A stretch of DNA of 64,000 nucleotides from Sisyra terminalis (Eukaryota > Arthropoda > Insecta > Neuroptera > Sisyridae). The DNA is taken from the NCBI GenBank assembly GCA_958496175.1, contig OY292275.1, positions 32,441,701 through 32,505,700 of the forward strand, in the 5' to 3' direction. The notes beneath the pieces were generated by a model. That model saw nothing but the letters and a program-made list of their open reading frames with translations. It searched no databases and was not told the origin of the DNA. Position numbers and translations under genes: made by a program. Below are positions 1-12,331 of the stretch, piece after piece (the stretch's first letter is position 1; every line of letters starts with the position of its first letter).

Positions 1-1784
1 CAGGTTGGGTCTAATTGGGAAAAGCCAATAATAAAAAACGGTTGCATCGGAACGATTCAAAGGAATTATTAATAAAAAATAAAAGATTATTAACGTTAAT
101 GTATATTTTTAGTTTACTCCTCTCATCAAAAATGTCCTTAAAAGGATTTTTTTGTGAGGGCTAGGATATTTTTTAAAAAATGAATTTAAACAAATCACAT
201 TACATGTTTTTTTCTTAAATACATTAATTTTCCACTAACACATTTCTGATTTTCTGTAGTAAGTTATTGCCCTTCTTTGCCTTTTTGAAAATAAAAAGGG
301 TATGAACTTTTACCCGCAATATACTGTTTGACCATATAACTATACGTTTTATATATATTGAGTACAAGAAAGTAATCTAGGCTTTAAAAAAAAAAATAAA
401 AATACAATAGGAAGTACAACTAATGCTTGTATCATTGTTCTGTTTTATTTTTCATGTTTAAATATCTACTAAATTATAAATTTGAGAATTTCATCGTTGC
501 AGAAAAAAATGTATATGGTTAAAGTGAAAATCTTATCTAATTGTTAACTTAAGGCTTATTAAGCATTTAGTTCTAAAAATGGGTATACGTGTTTTTCATT
601 TAGAAATATATATTTAACGACATTGAAAATAAATTATCAGGAACATCATTTTCAGTAAGGTTTAATGATATCAACATCATATGATATATTAGTTCTAATT
701 AATGCTTTGTGAAAAAACGTCATTTCGATCATAATGTGTGAAATAATTTTTAATATGATAGCGATCGGTAAATGTGAAAATAAGTATATAGGTAGTTATT
801 GTAAAATCAGTTTGTCAACATTTATGATCAAAATTTTAAATAAAGTAATAAATTGAAAATTCTAAATAAGAAAATTAAATGATGATGTATTATTTTAAAA
901 AAATATAATTATGTTGTTCAACTTTATTAAACGATCTTTTAGGAAGATTTTTATTGATTATGTATATCTAAAGATATAATACAAAACATATTCACAAAAT
1001 TTGTTAACCAATTAGTTTTTTTTTGCTGATTTTGAACAGTTTATACTGTTTAAAGAATATATAAAATTTATTTTAGACAAATTTATGAAACATAATTTAC
1101 AAAAGTATACTATAAACTTAAATTTGAGTAAACAAAATGTATTTATGACATATTACTCAGATACGTATTTCGATTGGCAAGCGATCGTCATCAGTGATTA
1201 TTAAGTAGTACTGGATTGCTCCATAATTACTATGTCAGGAGTTACGATGTCATCGAAGATTGAATTCAATTTATACGTCGAGCTTTTCTCTTTTTGCGAT
1301 AGTTGTTATGGGGGTGGGGGTGTTCCCATTTCTATTTCCTTTTAGCAAATTTTTCGTGTGAAACCTATTCAGAAATTAATTCATAAATTAGACAATAATA
1401 GATTATATATATTGTTTAAACAATGAATTCGACATTTATCGTGAAATTTAAAAAGCAAAGAAATAGAGTAAATATAAATAATAATAAGCAGGACCGTGCC
1501 TAGTAAGCGTAGAAACGAAAAGGCTAAAAAAGTTTAACCTAGTATTTTTTTTTTGCTTTTCACTTTTTTGTTGAAATTTTATTAAATTATAAAATTTTTA
1601 AAAATAAATAATTTTGGAAGGTGATAGTCGTAACTCAGAAATGAAATGAAGCACCTGTATAAATATCACAACACCGTATACACTTTTTCAGAATATTTTC
1701 ATTTTTATTTGCTTAAACAATTAGACCATATGTACCGTATTTTTTTTTTTTTTTTGATTGATATAAGAAATTATTAATATGATG

Positions 1785-1930
1785 AAAAACCAATTTTTAG
1801 TTATAGAAAACTTCTACTTTGGCAAAAGAAGGTTTTAATTTTAATGAGCAAATGGGATTCCGAAAACGATAAGTGTGCGTATGGGTTTCCTATGACGTCA
1901 CAGTACGCATCAGTACGCGCAGTGAAACTG
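1785..1930 (+). repeat. Dispersed repeat F, copy 1
   Basis: Shares with the inverse of 15720-15865 the words GAGCAAATG, TTTCCTATGACGTCACAG (or TTTTCTATGACGTCACAG) and CAATTTTTAGTT. A looser relative with GTGACGTCATTTTAATG lies near 2190. The CRE-like TGACGTCA core is conserved in all copies but no function can be claimed. Confidence 0.5.
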
Positions 1931-3250
1931 AGATATAAACAAATCATTGAGTGGTTTCCATAGAAACAGTAATAATTTTCACAATTATTTAAAATAGATC
2001 TTAAGTAACCTGAATTGTCTTCTTTATCTAAAAATTACTATCAATTTTTTCCTTAGGAATAGAGGTTGTGCAGGATGTAAATGGTTTAAATCATTAAGAT
2101 AATATTTAAACGATTTAAACAACCTTTCCCTTTGTATTAAAGTACATTTGTCATAGAAAAACGTCCATGAGGTTTTGAAGTTTCGTATTGTGACGTCATT
2201 TTAATGTCAGGCCAATAGGAGATCGTTTTAGGCATTTTGAATTTAACGATTTTTTTTACATTTTTAAATGAATATTTTTTTTTAAATTTATCAAGTAAAG
2301 TTAAAAAATAACAGCTACGTTATGTTTTAATATTGGTTTAGAACATTTTCAAAACGTTTTAAATTATTTTGAGATCATGGACATTAGGTCTATTGTAAAA
2401 ATTTTGATTTTGGTTTTAACCCCCGTTTATATTCTTGTCTATTTACTTTATTTTTGATCTTATTTTTTTGTTTTATTGTATTATAATATTTTTCATGAAT
2501 CATTCGAAAATTTTGAACTTAGAGTATGGATGAAAGAACACTTAATTTTATGAACATTTAAAACTTTTAAGTTGTAAAATTGTATACAAATATACAAACA
2601 AATAAACATTGAAGGGAAAATAAGTTGCGCAAGCTTTCAATACAATATTTTGTATAAATTTTTTTCTTTTAAAATAGGCCGTTTTTATTTTTTTATTTCT
2701 TACATAAACGGAGTATTTTTAAACTTTCACCAAACATAAACACCAAAAAAAAATTTGTCTGTAATATTTCGGGCTTTTGATTTTTTTCAAAGAACTTTAA
2801 AAAATATAAATATATTTTATCTTGTCAATTTGCGAAAATCGTTCATTAATAATAATATGTAAATCTAAACTTAGGAATGTATTTCATATTGGATCTAATT
2901 TTTGAGTTGACTATTAATAGCGTCAATTTTTTAAATAAATATTTTTGTCATTGTGTATGCAGAGTAGTTTAAAAACACTTACACTTGTTAGATTATGTAT
3001 GGAAAATATTCATATTTTAATAACTTTTTCACCGTAATAACATTGTTAAGAAAAAAATGTAAACTATCTGTTAAGAAACTTGGTTCAAATCACCAGATGG
3101 TTATGAAATTCAAAATTTGATTTGGAACGATGGCAATGAATTTAATAGTGAAAACAATGAAAAAGAGCAAAATTATTTTCATTGTTAACAATATTGAAAA
3201 TAGAACAAATAACAAATTATTAATCATTATTGAGCCGATCGTCGACTTGT

Positions 3251-3332
3251 AAAGTTATTGTACCAAGTTTCTCAAAAGTAAAGTTATTGTACCAAGTTTG
3301 TCAAAAATAAAGTTATTGTACCAAATTTTCCA
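3251..3332 (+). repeat. Tandem repeat, 29-bp unit, about three copies
   Basis: Units start at 3251, 3280 and 3309, each opening AAAGTTATTGTACCAA and followed by a variable TTTNTCAAAAN spacer. Differences are few. The array is too short to call satellite. Confidence 0.9.
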
Positions 3333-4204
3333 CAAAGAATCACTCAAGTAATCGAAACACTCAAGTGAGACTAATTTTTTGCTTGAGAAAATAAATACTA
3401 TCTATAAGCCAATTTTTCTTATAAGTCAAATAAATTTGTAAAATTTATGTGATATGAATTGATTTTAATTTTAATCTCATTACTATTTTTTTTTAATTTA
3501 GGTACTATTTTAAAAAAAATTGTCCTACCATTTGGCTGTAATTCATAGTTCAAGAACAGTTTTGCTGATTTCCACAAAAATTAGTGGAAATCGATTTTTC
3601 TACCAAAAATAGAATTTATATAATTATTTATGAAAAACGCATTTAGGGACCCTTTAAGATTAGATATAAGTGAAGATTCAAATACCTTTAGTTTCACAAT
3701 CGTGTAGGTCGAATACGTTTTTAAAAATTAAAAATAAAAGTATCACTATGACGTTTTCATTTTATGGTAGATGAGATGTTTTATCTCTAAAGACGTAAAA
3801 AACTTTTTTATATTTAAGATATATGAGTAACTCATTATTAGGAATGATTCAAATTAGTACGGATTTCATAGCGGACGGTGAAAAAAAAAAAATTTGTCAG
3901 TGTATATCTCATCCAAAAATTTAAATGTAAAAAAAAGTCAAATGCGTTACGAATAATGTTTGGGGCTGTCGACTCCACCGATAAAAGAGTTGAAATATAT
4001 TAGAAAGACTAAAAGTTTGACAAAATTTTCAATACCAAAAACAAGATAACCCACGAAGACTCGAAACATGAATCTTTCAAATTTCTAAGTCATCAAGAAG
4101 TTATCCTTCAAAATAAAATACCATTTTACATATGTTCTTTATTTATTTATTTTTACCTGGTATGCAACACATATATTCATACACACATTTAATACTGTTA
4201 CGAT

Positions 4205-4345
4205 TTTAACTATTTATATTGACGGGATCTTTGGATTTGTGTTTTAAGACAACACTTTACTTTATACACTCGTTTATTTATATATTTAACATTATTGCAC
4301 GTATTTATTTAGCATTCAACAGTCATCTATTTCAACAGTTTGTGT
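4205..4345 (+). repeat. Dispersed repeat G, copy 1
   Basis: Matches the inverse of about 46225-46375: TTTGGATTTGTGTTTTAAGA, ACACTCGTTTATT, ACGTATTTATTTA. The type (LTR or other) is not clear. Confidence 0.4.
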
Positions 4346-6246
4346 TGTCATTTGAAACTGTTCGTTGTTAACTAATTAATTTTCCGTTGTTAGCTAATTA
4401 TACCTGTTTGTCAACCCCTTATATCCTATATAGGCTCAGACTTTCTGGAATTTTGTCTTAAGACAAAAAGGGCAGGTAATGAAAATAATAAGAATTGAAG
4501 GTGTTCTAGATATGTCTAGAAAAAAAAACAGATTTCGATTATTCTCGAATATGCCTCATTTTATTCAATTGTTCCATTTTATACCATTCTTTTGTTTACT
4601 TTTGCACGCTTCATTGAGCACGCATGCAAAGCATCGGTATTATCAAATACCTGGCGCTCTACAGGAGCTCAGACATCAGGTCACACATTCATATCTTTTC
4701 AACTCAAATTTTGAGTCCGCAACAATACGTATACTTATTTATATATTACACTATGTATGTACCTAGAGGTATGTAGAAAACCTGTACATAGGCCTGAATA
4801 ACTGCTTAACCATTAGAAAGTAAACTAATAATTGGTAAGCTATGCGTTTCTAAAGTCGTAAAAAGTTTTCCTCTGTTACTTGCTTTAAAAAAATTTTGGA
4901 AAAAAATTAAGTGGTAAAAATGATACAAAGAGGTATTTTTGTGTAAAATATTTTTTATTTTTATCAAGTTGAGAGAGTATGTGTTCAAAGAATAGCATTA
5001 ATTTTTCAATACGAATACCTTCACTGTGCCTGGTTCGACATGCATTTAATCGATTTCTTTATTAGTTTTATAACTAACTACTTGAAAAAATAAGATTAAT
5101 AAAATAATATTTTTTTAATTTACCTTAACCTTATATGTACGATTATTTGTTTTTTTCATCTCGTAATAGTAATGACAATATTTTACGATTCGCTTTTGTA
5201 TTTTTCAATTAAACTTTTATGTACCTAATGCTCCCCGGAATATAAATACCCAATTAATGAAATTTTATGTTATAATAAATTGATAGCAAATCTATGCGGG
5301 TGCTTAAATCTTTTTTATGATTAATTTATAAATAGACATATCTTTAAATCTTTAAATAAAATAATATTTTTTGCCTTTTGAACTTTCATTAATTAATGAA
5401 GGTTTAGTTAATTTAAATAAATATTACCGTTATTTTTGTGCAAAAGAAATTATGGAGACTAGCTGAGTAGTAATTTTGAATCTTACGAAATGAACTTGTA
5501 GGCGTCTATAAATATTTTCTTTTAATTTTACGTTACGATTTTACTCAAAGTGCAACACTAATAAATTCTTCAATGTTATCTTCAAAGTTCTATGACAGAA
5601 ATGAAAACCGAGTTTTAATTAATGTATCTTTTAAAATTTTTAAATGTTGTCATTTAGCTATTTTATAAATAGTTTATTTTAAAATATTCAAGAAGAATTT
5701 TTCTTTGTTAATTATTCTTGAACTAAATTTTGAAGCAGAAATAAAATGATGTTGGAGTTTTGAAATTTTTGTTTTCATAATTTACAAAACGTTTTAACTA
5801 ATCTATTTCTAATTTATTTGAGACAGTTTTGATTTATAATTTAGTAATTATAAATTGAAAAAAAAAAGAAATTTGAAAAAATGAGATTATTTTTCATCTT
5901 CGTAGGAAAATTTTATTTGAGGGGTTTCATTGTTTTTGTTATTAACACCAAGTTCTTATCCTTAAACAACCTAATAAAAAAGGGAGAAATTAATGTATTA
6001 TAACTTTTATGAAACTTTCTTTTATAGATAGGTACAAAGAAGCGACAGATGTTTGATTTGATTAAAATTCATTTAGCACAAAATAAATAATATATTGCTT
6101 TTAATATTCCGATAATAAAAGAATAATATAATACCAAAAGAAATAAAAAGAAAGGAAACGTTTTGGATCATAATTTTATGAGATGAAATTGTTTAGTTTT
6201 TTAAGCAAAAATGAAAACGTAATACAAAATTTATTTATCTATTTTA

Positions 6247-7047
6247 CAGGTGTGTTAATATGAAACCGTAATTGCCACTAAGGAGTAGTAGCAGCCAATT
6301 GAGGGTTTGACAAACCATGTCATTGAGGATTTATTTTTGATATTTGATCAAGATTTTCAATTAGAAAAAGTGTAAATTTCCTGCGACTTCATCATTTTTA
6401 ATAGCTTTTGAATATATCGAGTTTTGTGCCTAAAAAGTATGATTCGCGGACAGGATTACTTTTTATTACCATCTAAACAACTACTACTGCGGAATCGCAT
6501 CGAATGCTTGCCAAAGCTTACGTTGAGCACACTCTTCGGAAATCTTTGGATTTTAAGTAATTTAAAAAATTGAAAATTGCGATATCGACGTTAAAGTTTA
6601 AAGACATCGAATTGTTAAAGTTGTTGGATATGGTAGTCAAAAAGAATAACAACTTGCGATAGTAGATTTGAACTAAGCTTTAGCGCGAAAAATGACCAGA
6701 ATCAAAATAGGCAATACAAAGTGATATGGTTGTATGATAATTCCCCTGGCCACTTAGAAAAACGAGTGAAGGATATTGATTGAGAAACTCAGTTTGGAAA
6801 TATTTTTGCATACGGCTTACTCCCTAGACTTGGCTCTTTACGCACTTGCTGAGCAGCAATTCACATCTTACGAAAATCTATAAAAATGACTCGAGAGATG
6901 ATCAATTTTTTTGGCATGGTATTCACAAATTTTCAAAGATGTATAGTTAATAGAGGGAATTATTTTTAATAAAGTAAGTATTCCCGTTTAGAAGTAATAA
7001 AAGCTTACAGAAAATAATAGTCCTGTTTCATATTAACACACTACCTT
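6247..7047 (+). mobile_element. Internally deleted mariner element
   Basis: Ends are GTGTGTTAATATGAAAC at 6250-6267 and its inverse near 7025-7043, each next to a TA, as expected for Tc1/mariner. Inside are traces of a Mos1-like transposase on the + strand. Around 6480-6640 is a piece resembling the N-terminal helix-turn-helix part. Around 6730-6965 lie YDNSPGH (like the HDNARPH motif), PYSPDLA-like and QQFTSYENL-like stretches broken by stops and shifts. At about 800 bp it is shorter than a full mariner (about 1.3 kb), so it is a decayed, deleted copy. Confidence 0.72.
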
Positions 7048-9595
7048 TACTAAAATTTGTAAATAAATGTATTGAAGAATGTAAACGAATTGTTGTTCAA
7101 TTAGGTTCTGGTGATGTCGAGTACAACGACAGTTGGATTGTAGTAATAGGGGGACCGGAAAATAATTTGATTTTTTTAACATAAAATTAAAACCAGACTT
7201 TTGAAATAAATTTTAATTTCATATCAATGATACAGTCATCCTCAATATCATCAACATTTAGTGTGCATATTTTTAATGAAAAATTAGTAAAAATCAATTG
7301 ATTGCTAATGAAGCAATAACCCGCAACGGCCAGACCTTCGTTATTTTCTAAAAGTTGAAAGTTTCTCTGCGCATGTCCCAAACACATGTAAAAATGATCA
7401 GAAATTGTGGAGTATGATTAATGGTTACTTTGGCAGGTAACAGGTAGTAAAGATGTATAAAATAGTAGCCCAATTTCGTTAAATTATAAAAGCCAGTTTT
7501 TTAATAATTTCTTTGGAAAATTATTAGGAATTGCATCTTCTATTGCCAGACACTCAGTACGATTTCAACCCCCTGCCAGACATCCGTAAACTTTAATAAA
7601 TTATAATTATACTTATTACGTCATAGTATAAAAGCTGAATTTGAAATATGTTACTTGAGCAACTATCAAAAGATGTTATCTTAGTAGCCGAACAGTTTTG
7701 ATAGTTTTTACAATTTACCAGATGCATGAAATGTCCCTGTAGAAAAACTATGATCGGTCACATAGCAGTTACGGTGAGTTACAATACTACTTGATAACCA
7801 CTGATGAAGACTGCTTGTCAATTGAAATACATGTGTAGACACAATACGTCTAAAGTACATTTTGTTTCAGCCTTTTTTTACATTTATATTTATAGTTAAC
7901 TATGAGTCAAATGAGATAAATTGCATAAATTAGACAACAATATACGTTATCTTCACAATGCTTAAACAGTATTAAAGGTTATGCAAGTATAAAACATACA
8001 AAATATATAGGCGTATTGATGTTTCATTTTGTAAATTTTTGACATTGGATTGGTACAGAAAAAATAGTTAAGAATGCTCTAGAATTGTAGAAATTTAATC
8101 GTTTGAATGACATAATATTATCATAATTTCAGTTGATCACTGTTAAATGTTTTAAAATTAGAAAATAACTCGTTTGATGTGTGTGACATTGTTGACAGAC
8201 TCGGAAGTTTGAAATTAAAGTTCGCCAAAATCAGTGATTCGTGTTTGCTTATAAATTTTTCTTCATATTAGCATTGCTGAAAACCATAAATTGATAAAAT
8301 AACATTTAATATATATTACATAAAAATACACATACGAGTTACAGAATTATTTATTCAGTTCCTTAGTATTTAATTGTGGTTAAATCATAAATGTCTAAAT
8401 GATAAAGTAACATATTCGGCAAGTTTTGATTGAATTGATAAAAAATAATGATATTGACAAAGCATTGAGTAAATTTTCCTTTTCTTTTGGTGAGTGGTTT
8501 GTTTTGTTGACACAAGAGAAATTGGATTTGTCGCTGTTTCGATCAGGTGAAGAGGATCCTATCTTGAGTATAAGAAAATGTTTTAGTATCCAATGAAAAG
8601 AAGCGTAACAATTAGAGATAAAACAGTTATGACTTTGGTATAAAACAATTAAGAACGAATCAAATATTTACCAAACAAAAGTTATATAAAAATGGACAAT
8701 AAAATTATTCTTAAGATTGTCTTCTCACTCATATGTTTCCTATTCTATTTTTATTGAGAAAATATTGTCACCAAATCTTTTTAAACACGTATAGATATAG
8801 CTAACTGAAATGTCGCCAACTGTATATATTTTTTACACTCATAAATTTATGCGGTTTAAAATGAATTGACGAATACTTTCCCAATAGAAATGTGGAAAAA
8901 TTATTGCTGAAAAATCTCCTCTTGAAAAGTATTTCCAAAAATCTTTCAAATTTCTATAGTTATTGCCAGATTTACCTTAATGGATGCTTACGAGAAGAAA
9001 TATTGTGAAATTATCATAATTATATTGTGAATTATTTATAATTATATATAAATTATGGAACCTGTTTAACCTCTACGTATTTGAGATCATAGCGCATTGT
9101 CTAAATACGGTACTGCCTACAGTGGGAAAATTATTATTAAGGGGGTTCTTCCGTGTGATGAGTTACAAAAAATTGTTTTTCTTTTTTTGCATAAATTGAA
9201 TTAACATGTCTAAAATGTGATGGTGAGATGATTTTTTAAAATTGGATTTTTCAAACTTACCTATATCAATAAGAATGGTTTGACCAACTGAATTCCAATT
9301 TATAAGCAAGACTGAGCATATGTAGATGTATGGAATGAACTAAAATTTAAGAAAAATTCCGAATATTTCAATTTGTTTATAGCAAAAATATAACAAAGAG
9401 AAAATTGTAAATTTGAAACTTTTTCTTCAGAAGTCTACCAAAAATTCAATTTTCGCTATTTTCAATTAATTCTACTTTGTTCCATGCTTTTAAGCTTATA
9501 AATTAAAATGCCATTTTTTTATTTGAGATAAGCCAATTAGTCGAAATCGTGGAGACAGTAAACGTCCATCTTTTCAACACGGGTGTTTTTGGATC
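7048..9595. other. Intergenic, no gene seen
   Basis: Between the mariner and the hAT element. A 66-codon minus-strand frame (7187-7387) has somewhat more normal codon use but no recognised motif. Nothing else stands out. Confidence 0.55.
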
Positions 9596-9603
9596 GCTAT
9601 AAC

Positions 9604-11837
9604 CAGGCCCCGCTCTAGCAAATTTGCCGCCCTGGGCAAGAAGAGAAAATGCCGCCCCTTCAAGGTTGCAAAAACACAGAGTTTCAATATCACAAAATTT
9701 TTAATTTTTTGAAAACATATTTTTTTAACAAAAAACCAAATGGATTTGAATAATATATCTATAAATATGTAATATAGTAAACACAAAAGTTACAAGAAAT
9801 GTTTTTTTCTTACTTAAGTTCAGCAAAGTTTTTTATAACATTTTTTAAATGTATTTGATCCGCAATTTCGTGCTCGATTGCTAAAATCGCTAAACCATTG
9901 AGTCTATTTTGCGTTGTAGTTGAACGTAAGTAATTCTTAATTAATTTCAATTTCGAAAAACTTCGTTCCCCACTTACTACACTGATCGGAATTGTTAGCA
10001 AAAGATTGGGCGCAAAGTTAGTTGGGTGATTAATTTTAAGACACTGGTTGCGTTTTCTTTTTTTCCCAAAAAAGCCGAAACTGCTAAAATTTCTTCTGCT
10101 AATTCTAACCCGTTTATATCAACGAAATCACCATCAGTTAGAACAGTTTCTAGATCAGTACAAAGCTTTATTAGCGTTTCTTTAGACATCAATTTTAAAT
10201 CGTATATATTGTACAAGAATTGAAAATATTCACTATGATGTCTAATTTGCTCAAATCTAGTATCGAGCGCATTTATAGCCTGATCAATAGTGAAATAGAA
10301 AAACTCTATTTTATATTTTTCTTTGGGATCTTCGATAGGCGTATCTCGTGATTCATAAGAAAAAATGGTGTTCTGCCTTCTTACGCGGTAACGGGGTGTT
10401 GTAGATTCAAATTTCGCCTCAACGTCTATATCGTCAGCTAATTGTCTTGCATCAACAATAGTTTCATTAAATGACTTGTCCGATCGTAGATCTATAAAAT
10501 ATTTTTTACAATTTTCTAAAAGAACAAGTGCAGATGCCAAATCAAAATCTTTTGTTTGTATCAATTTGCTTATTGGATTAATACAGTTTAAAATTTTATA
10601 CCAAACAACGACGGAACACAAAAACTTAAACTGTTTGATACAATTTAATAAACTCAAGGCTTCGTCTCTTACCAAATTATCAATTTCTTGATTTTCATAA
10701 ATATTTAGCAAAGCATCGTATATATCGCCCATCTGAAATCTTAGAGGTTTTAGTGCCTCTATCCTGCTCTCCCATCTAGTGTCACTTAATTGTTTCAGAG
10801 TTAATCCTTTAACATGTTTTAAAAGTATTACCCACCGAAACGTTGATACGGAAAAAAATAAATAAATTTTTTGAACCATATTGAAAAAATTAGCTGTTTC
10901 TAAAGATGCTTTTGCCATATCATTAACTACTAGAATTAAAGAGTGACTACTGCATGGAACATAAAATGCTCGCGAATTTAAAGTTTTAATTCTAGATTGC
11001 ACTCCAGATTTATCATCTTTCGTATGGGCCCCGTTATCATATCCTTGGCCTCTAATGTCCTGTATATTTAAACCCAAATCATTTAGTTCTCAAATTATAA
11101 TTTCAGACATTTGTTTTCCAGTAGACCTTTCAATTGGAAGGAAACCCAAAAAACTTTCATTAATTTTAATTTCAATCTCATTAGATTCGTTATTAATCGA
11201 AACATATCGAATTACAAGAGTCATTTGCTCTATCTTACATACTATCTTGCTCTATCTTATAATTTATAAAACTTGTATCTAAATAATTTTTATATTTATT
11301 TCAAAGTAATAGGCCACTTACCTTTAAAAATTAACAAAACACTCTGAACTTTAAAAATGTTAGATAAATATATTTCCAAAAACTCAAATAACTTTAAATA
11401 ACAAAAATTAAACTTGCACTTGTTACTATTATGATGCTTTAGGAAGCAAAAATAATGTACTTATTGAATAAGACATCCATTTATAATTGAATGAAATAGG
11501 CAAGTCAGTGCATGAATTTACTGCAATATTTCAAATTCCAGAGCATTCTTGTTTCAATCATGTTTCAACTAATTTACGCAGCGCCCTAGAAGTTTAACGC
11601 GGAGCGCGAATTATCTACATATCTTTGACACACATTAATGTTAATTAAACGCTCTTTTGGTAGTGTTTTTAAATAGGATTAGATTTTTTTTTGTTAAAAA
11701 CAATATTTAAATATTAACTTTAAAATTCATATAGAAATTAATATTCATCAAAGTTTTTTTTACATTTTTGTTCATATTTTATATCAAATATGACAAAATG
11801 CCGCCCCTGAAATTTTCCGCCCCTAAAGTGGGGGCTG
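9604..11837 (-). mobile_element. hAT transposon (ZMYM1-like), inactivated, with exact TSD
   Basis: A 2,234-bp element. Its left end begins CAGGCCCCGCTCTAG and the right end, read inward, begins CAGCCCCCACTTTAG (12 of 15 identical). It is flanked by a perfect 8-bp duplication GCTATAAC at 9596-9603 and 11838-11845. This length is diagnostic for hAT. The transposase remnant lies on the minus strand. The unmutated target duplication suggests a fairly recent insertion, although the transposase is broken. The N-terminal zinc finger and early DUF4371 region were not found, so the copy is also likely internally deleted. Confidence 0.93.
9810..11243 (-). pseudogene. hAT transposase remnant (DUF4371 plus hAT dimerisation domain)
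   Basis: Cut-and-paste transposase of the ZMYM1-like hAT group. Reading leftward, an opening segment (EQMTLVIRYV...FLGFLPIE...SEIII) ends at an in-frame TGA near 11086. The frame then runs from NDLGLNIQDIRGQGYDNGAH, with the conserved GQGYDNGA motif, to position 9995. A frameshift near 10000 moves to the frame that encodes TIPISVVSGERSFSKLKLI and LRSTTTQNRLNGLAILAIEH, the hAT C-terminal dimerisation domain ending at 9810. At least one stop and one frameshift make it nonfunctional. A possible minus-strand splice donor (AAAGGTAAGT) lies near 11322, so a 5' exon could once have existed, but I saw no coding sequence there. Confidence 0.88.
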
Positions 11838-11935
11838 GCTATAACTCATGTTTGATTAAAGATTTTTAGCTAAAAAATTATATACATACGCTTAAAATAC
11901 ATGTAAGTACATGATAAAGTATAGATGATAAAGTA

Positions 11936-12331
11936 TTTGAGAGTATTGTAAACTATGGTAGTACTGTTTGGGGAGGAGGTAGTTACAAGAATGTAACAAA
12001 GATATTGGCAAAATACAAAACAAATTAATTAGATTTTTGAGTAATAAAAATGATAATACACCAATACTGGGTATTAAGAATAAATATATTGCAAAGTCAT
12101 TATGTTATCACTATTGTTATTGTAAAGATGAGTAGGTATAACAATTATAACGGCAAAGTCAGGGCCAAACCCTTCCAATTACCAAAGATAAATAAAAGCA
12201 TATCTCAGAAAAACTCAAAATATATAGCAATTAAATATTATAATAAACTACCACAGTCATTAAAGACTTCAAATTTAAAAAGTATAATTTACAGAAAGAA
12301 AATAATTAAGTGGATCACAACGATTGATTAG
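11936..12331 (+). pseudogene. CR1/Jockey-type LINE, reverse transcriptase C-terminal remnant
   Basis: Three-frame patchwork on the + strand. It starts with FESIVNYGSTVWGG, changes frame to KIQNKLIRFLSNKNDNTPILG, then changes again to LPKINKSISQKNSKY and IAIKYYNKLPQSLK to the stop at 12331. Order and spacing match the tail of non-LTR retrotransposon ORF2 proteins after the RT catalytic core. Frameshifts and a stop make it dead. It begins only about 90 bp beyond the hAT element's right target duplication. Confidence 0.65.

Larger units (their letters stand above)
1..6246. other. Intergenic, no gene seen
   Basis: AT-rich DNA with many homopolymers. Apart from the repeats at 1785-1930, 3251-3332 and 4205-4345 I see nothing functional. 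A 95-codon open frame at 4479-4766 has a hydrophobic stretch but no recognisable family and is probably chance. Confidence 0.6.

Noticed and set aside
3892..3960. A-rich stretch possibly marking a LINE poly-A tail
   Set aside because: Homopolymer A runs are everywhere in this window and no LINE coding sequence precedes it.
4479..4766. A 95-codon frame with a hydrophobic segment, possible secreted peptide
   Set aside because: Base composition gives Phe/Leu/Ile by chance; no cleavage motif, cysteine pattern or splice context supports it.
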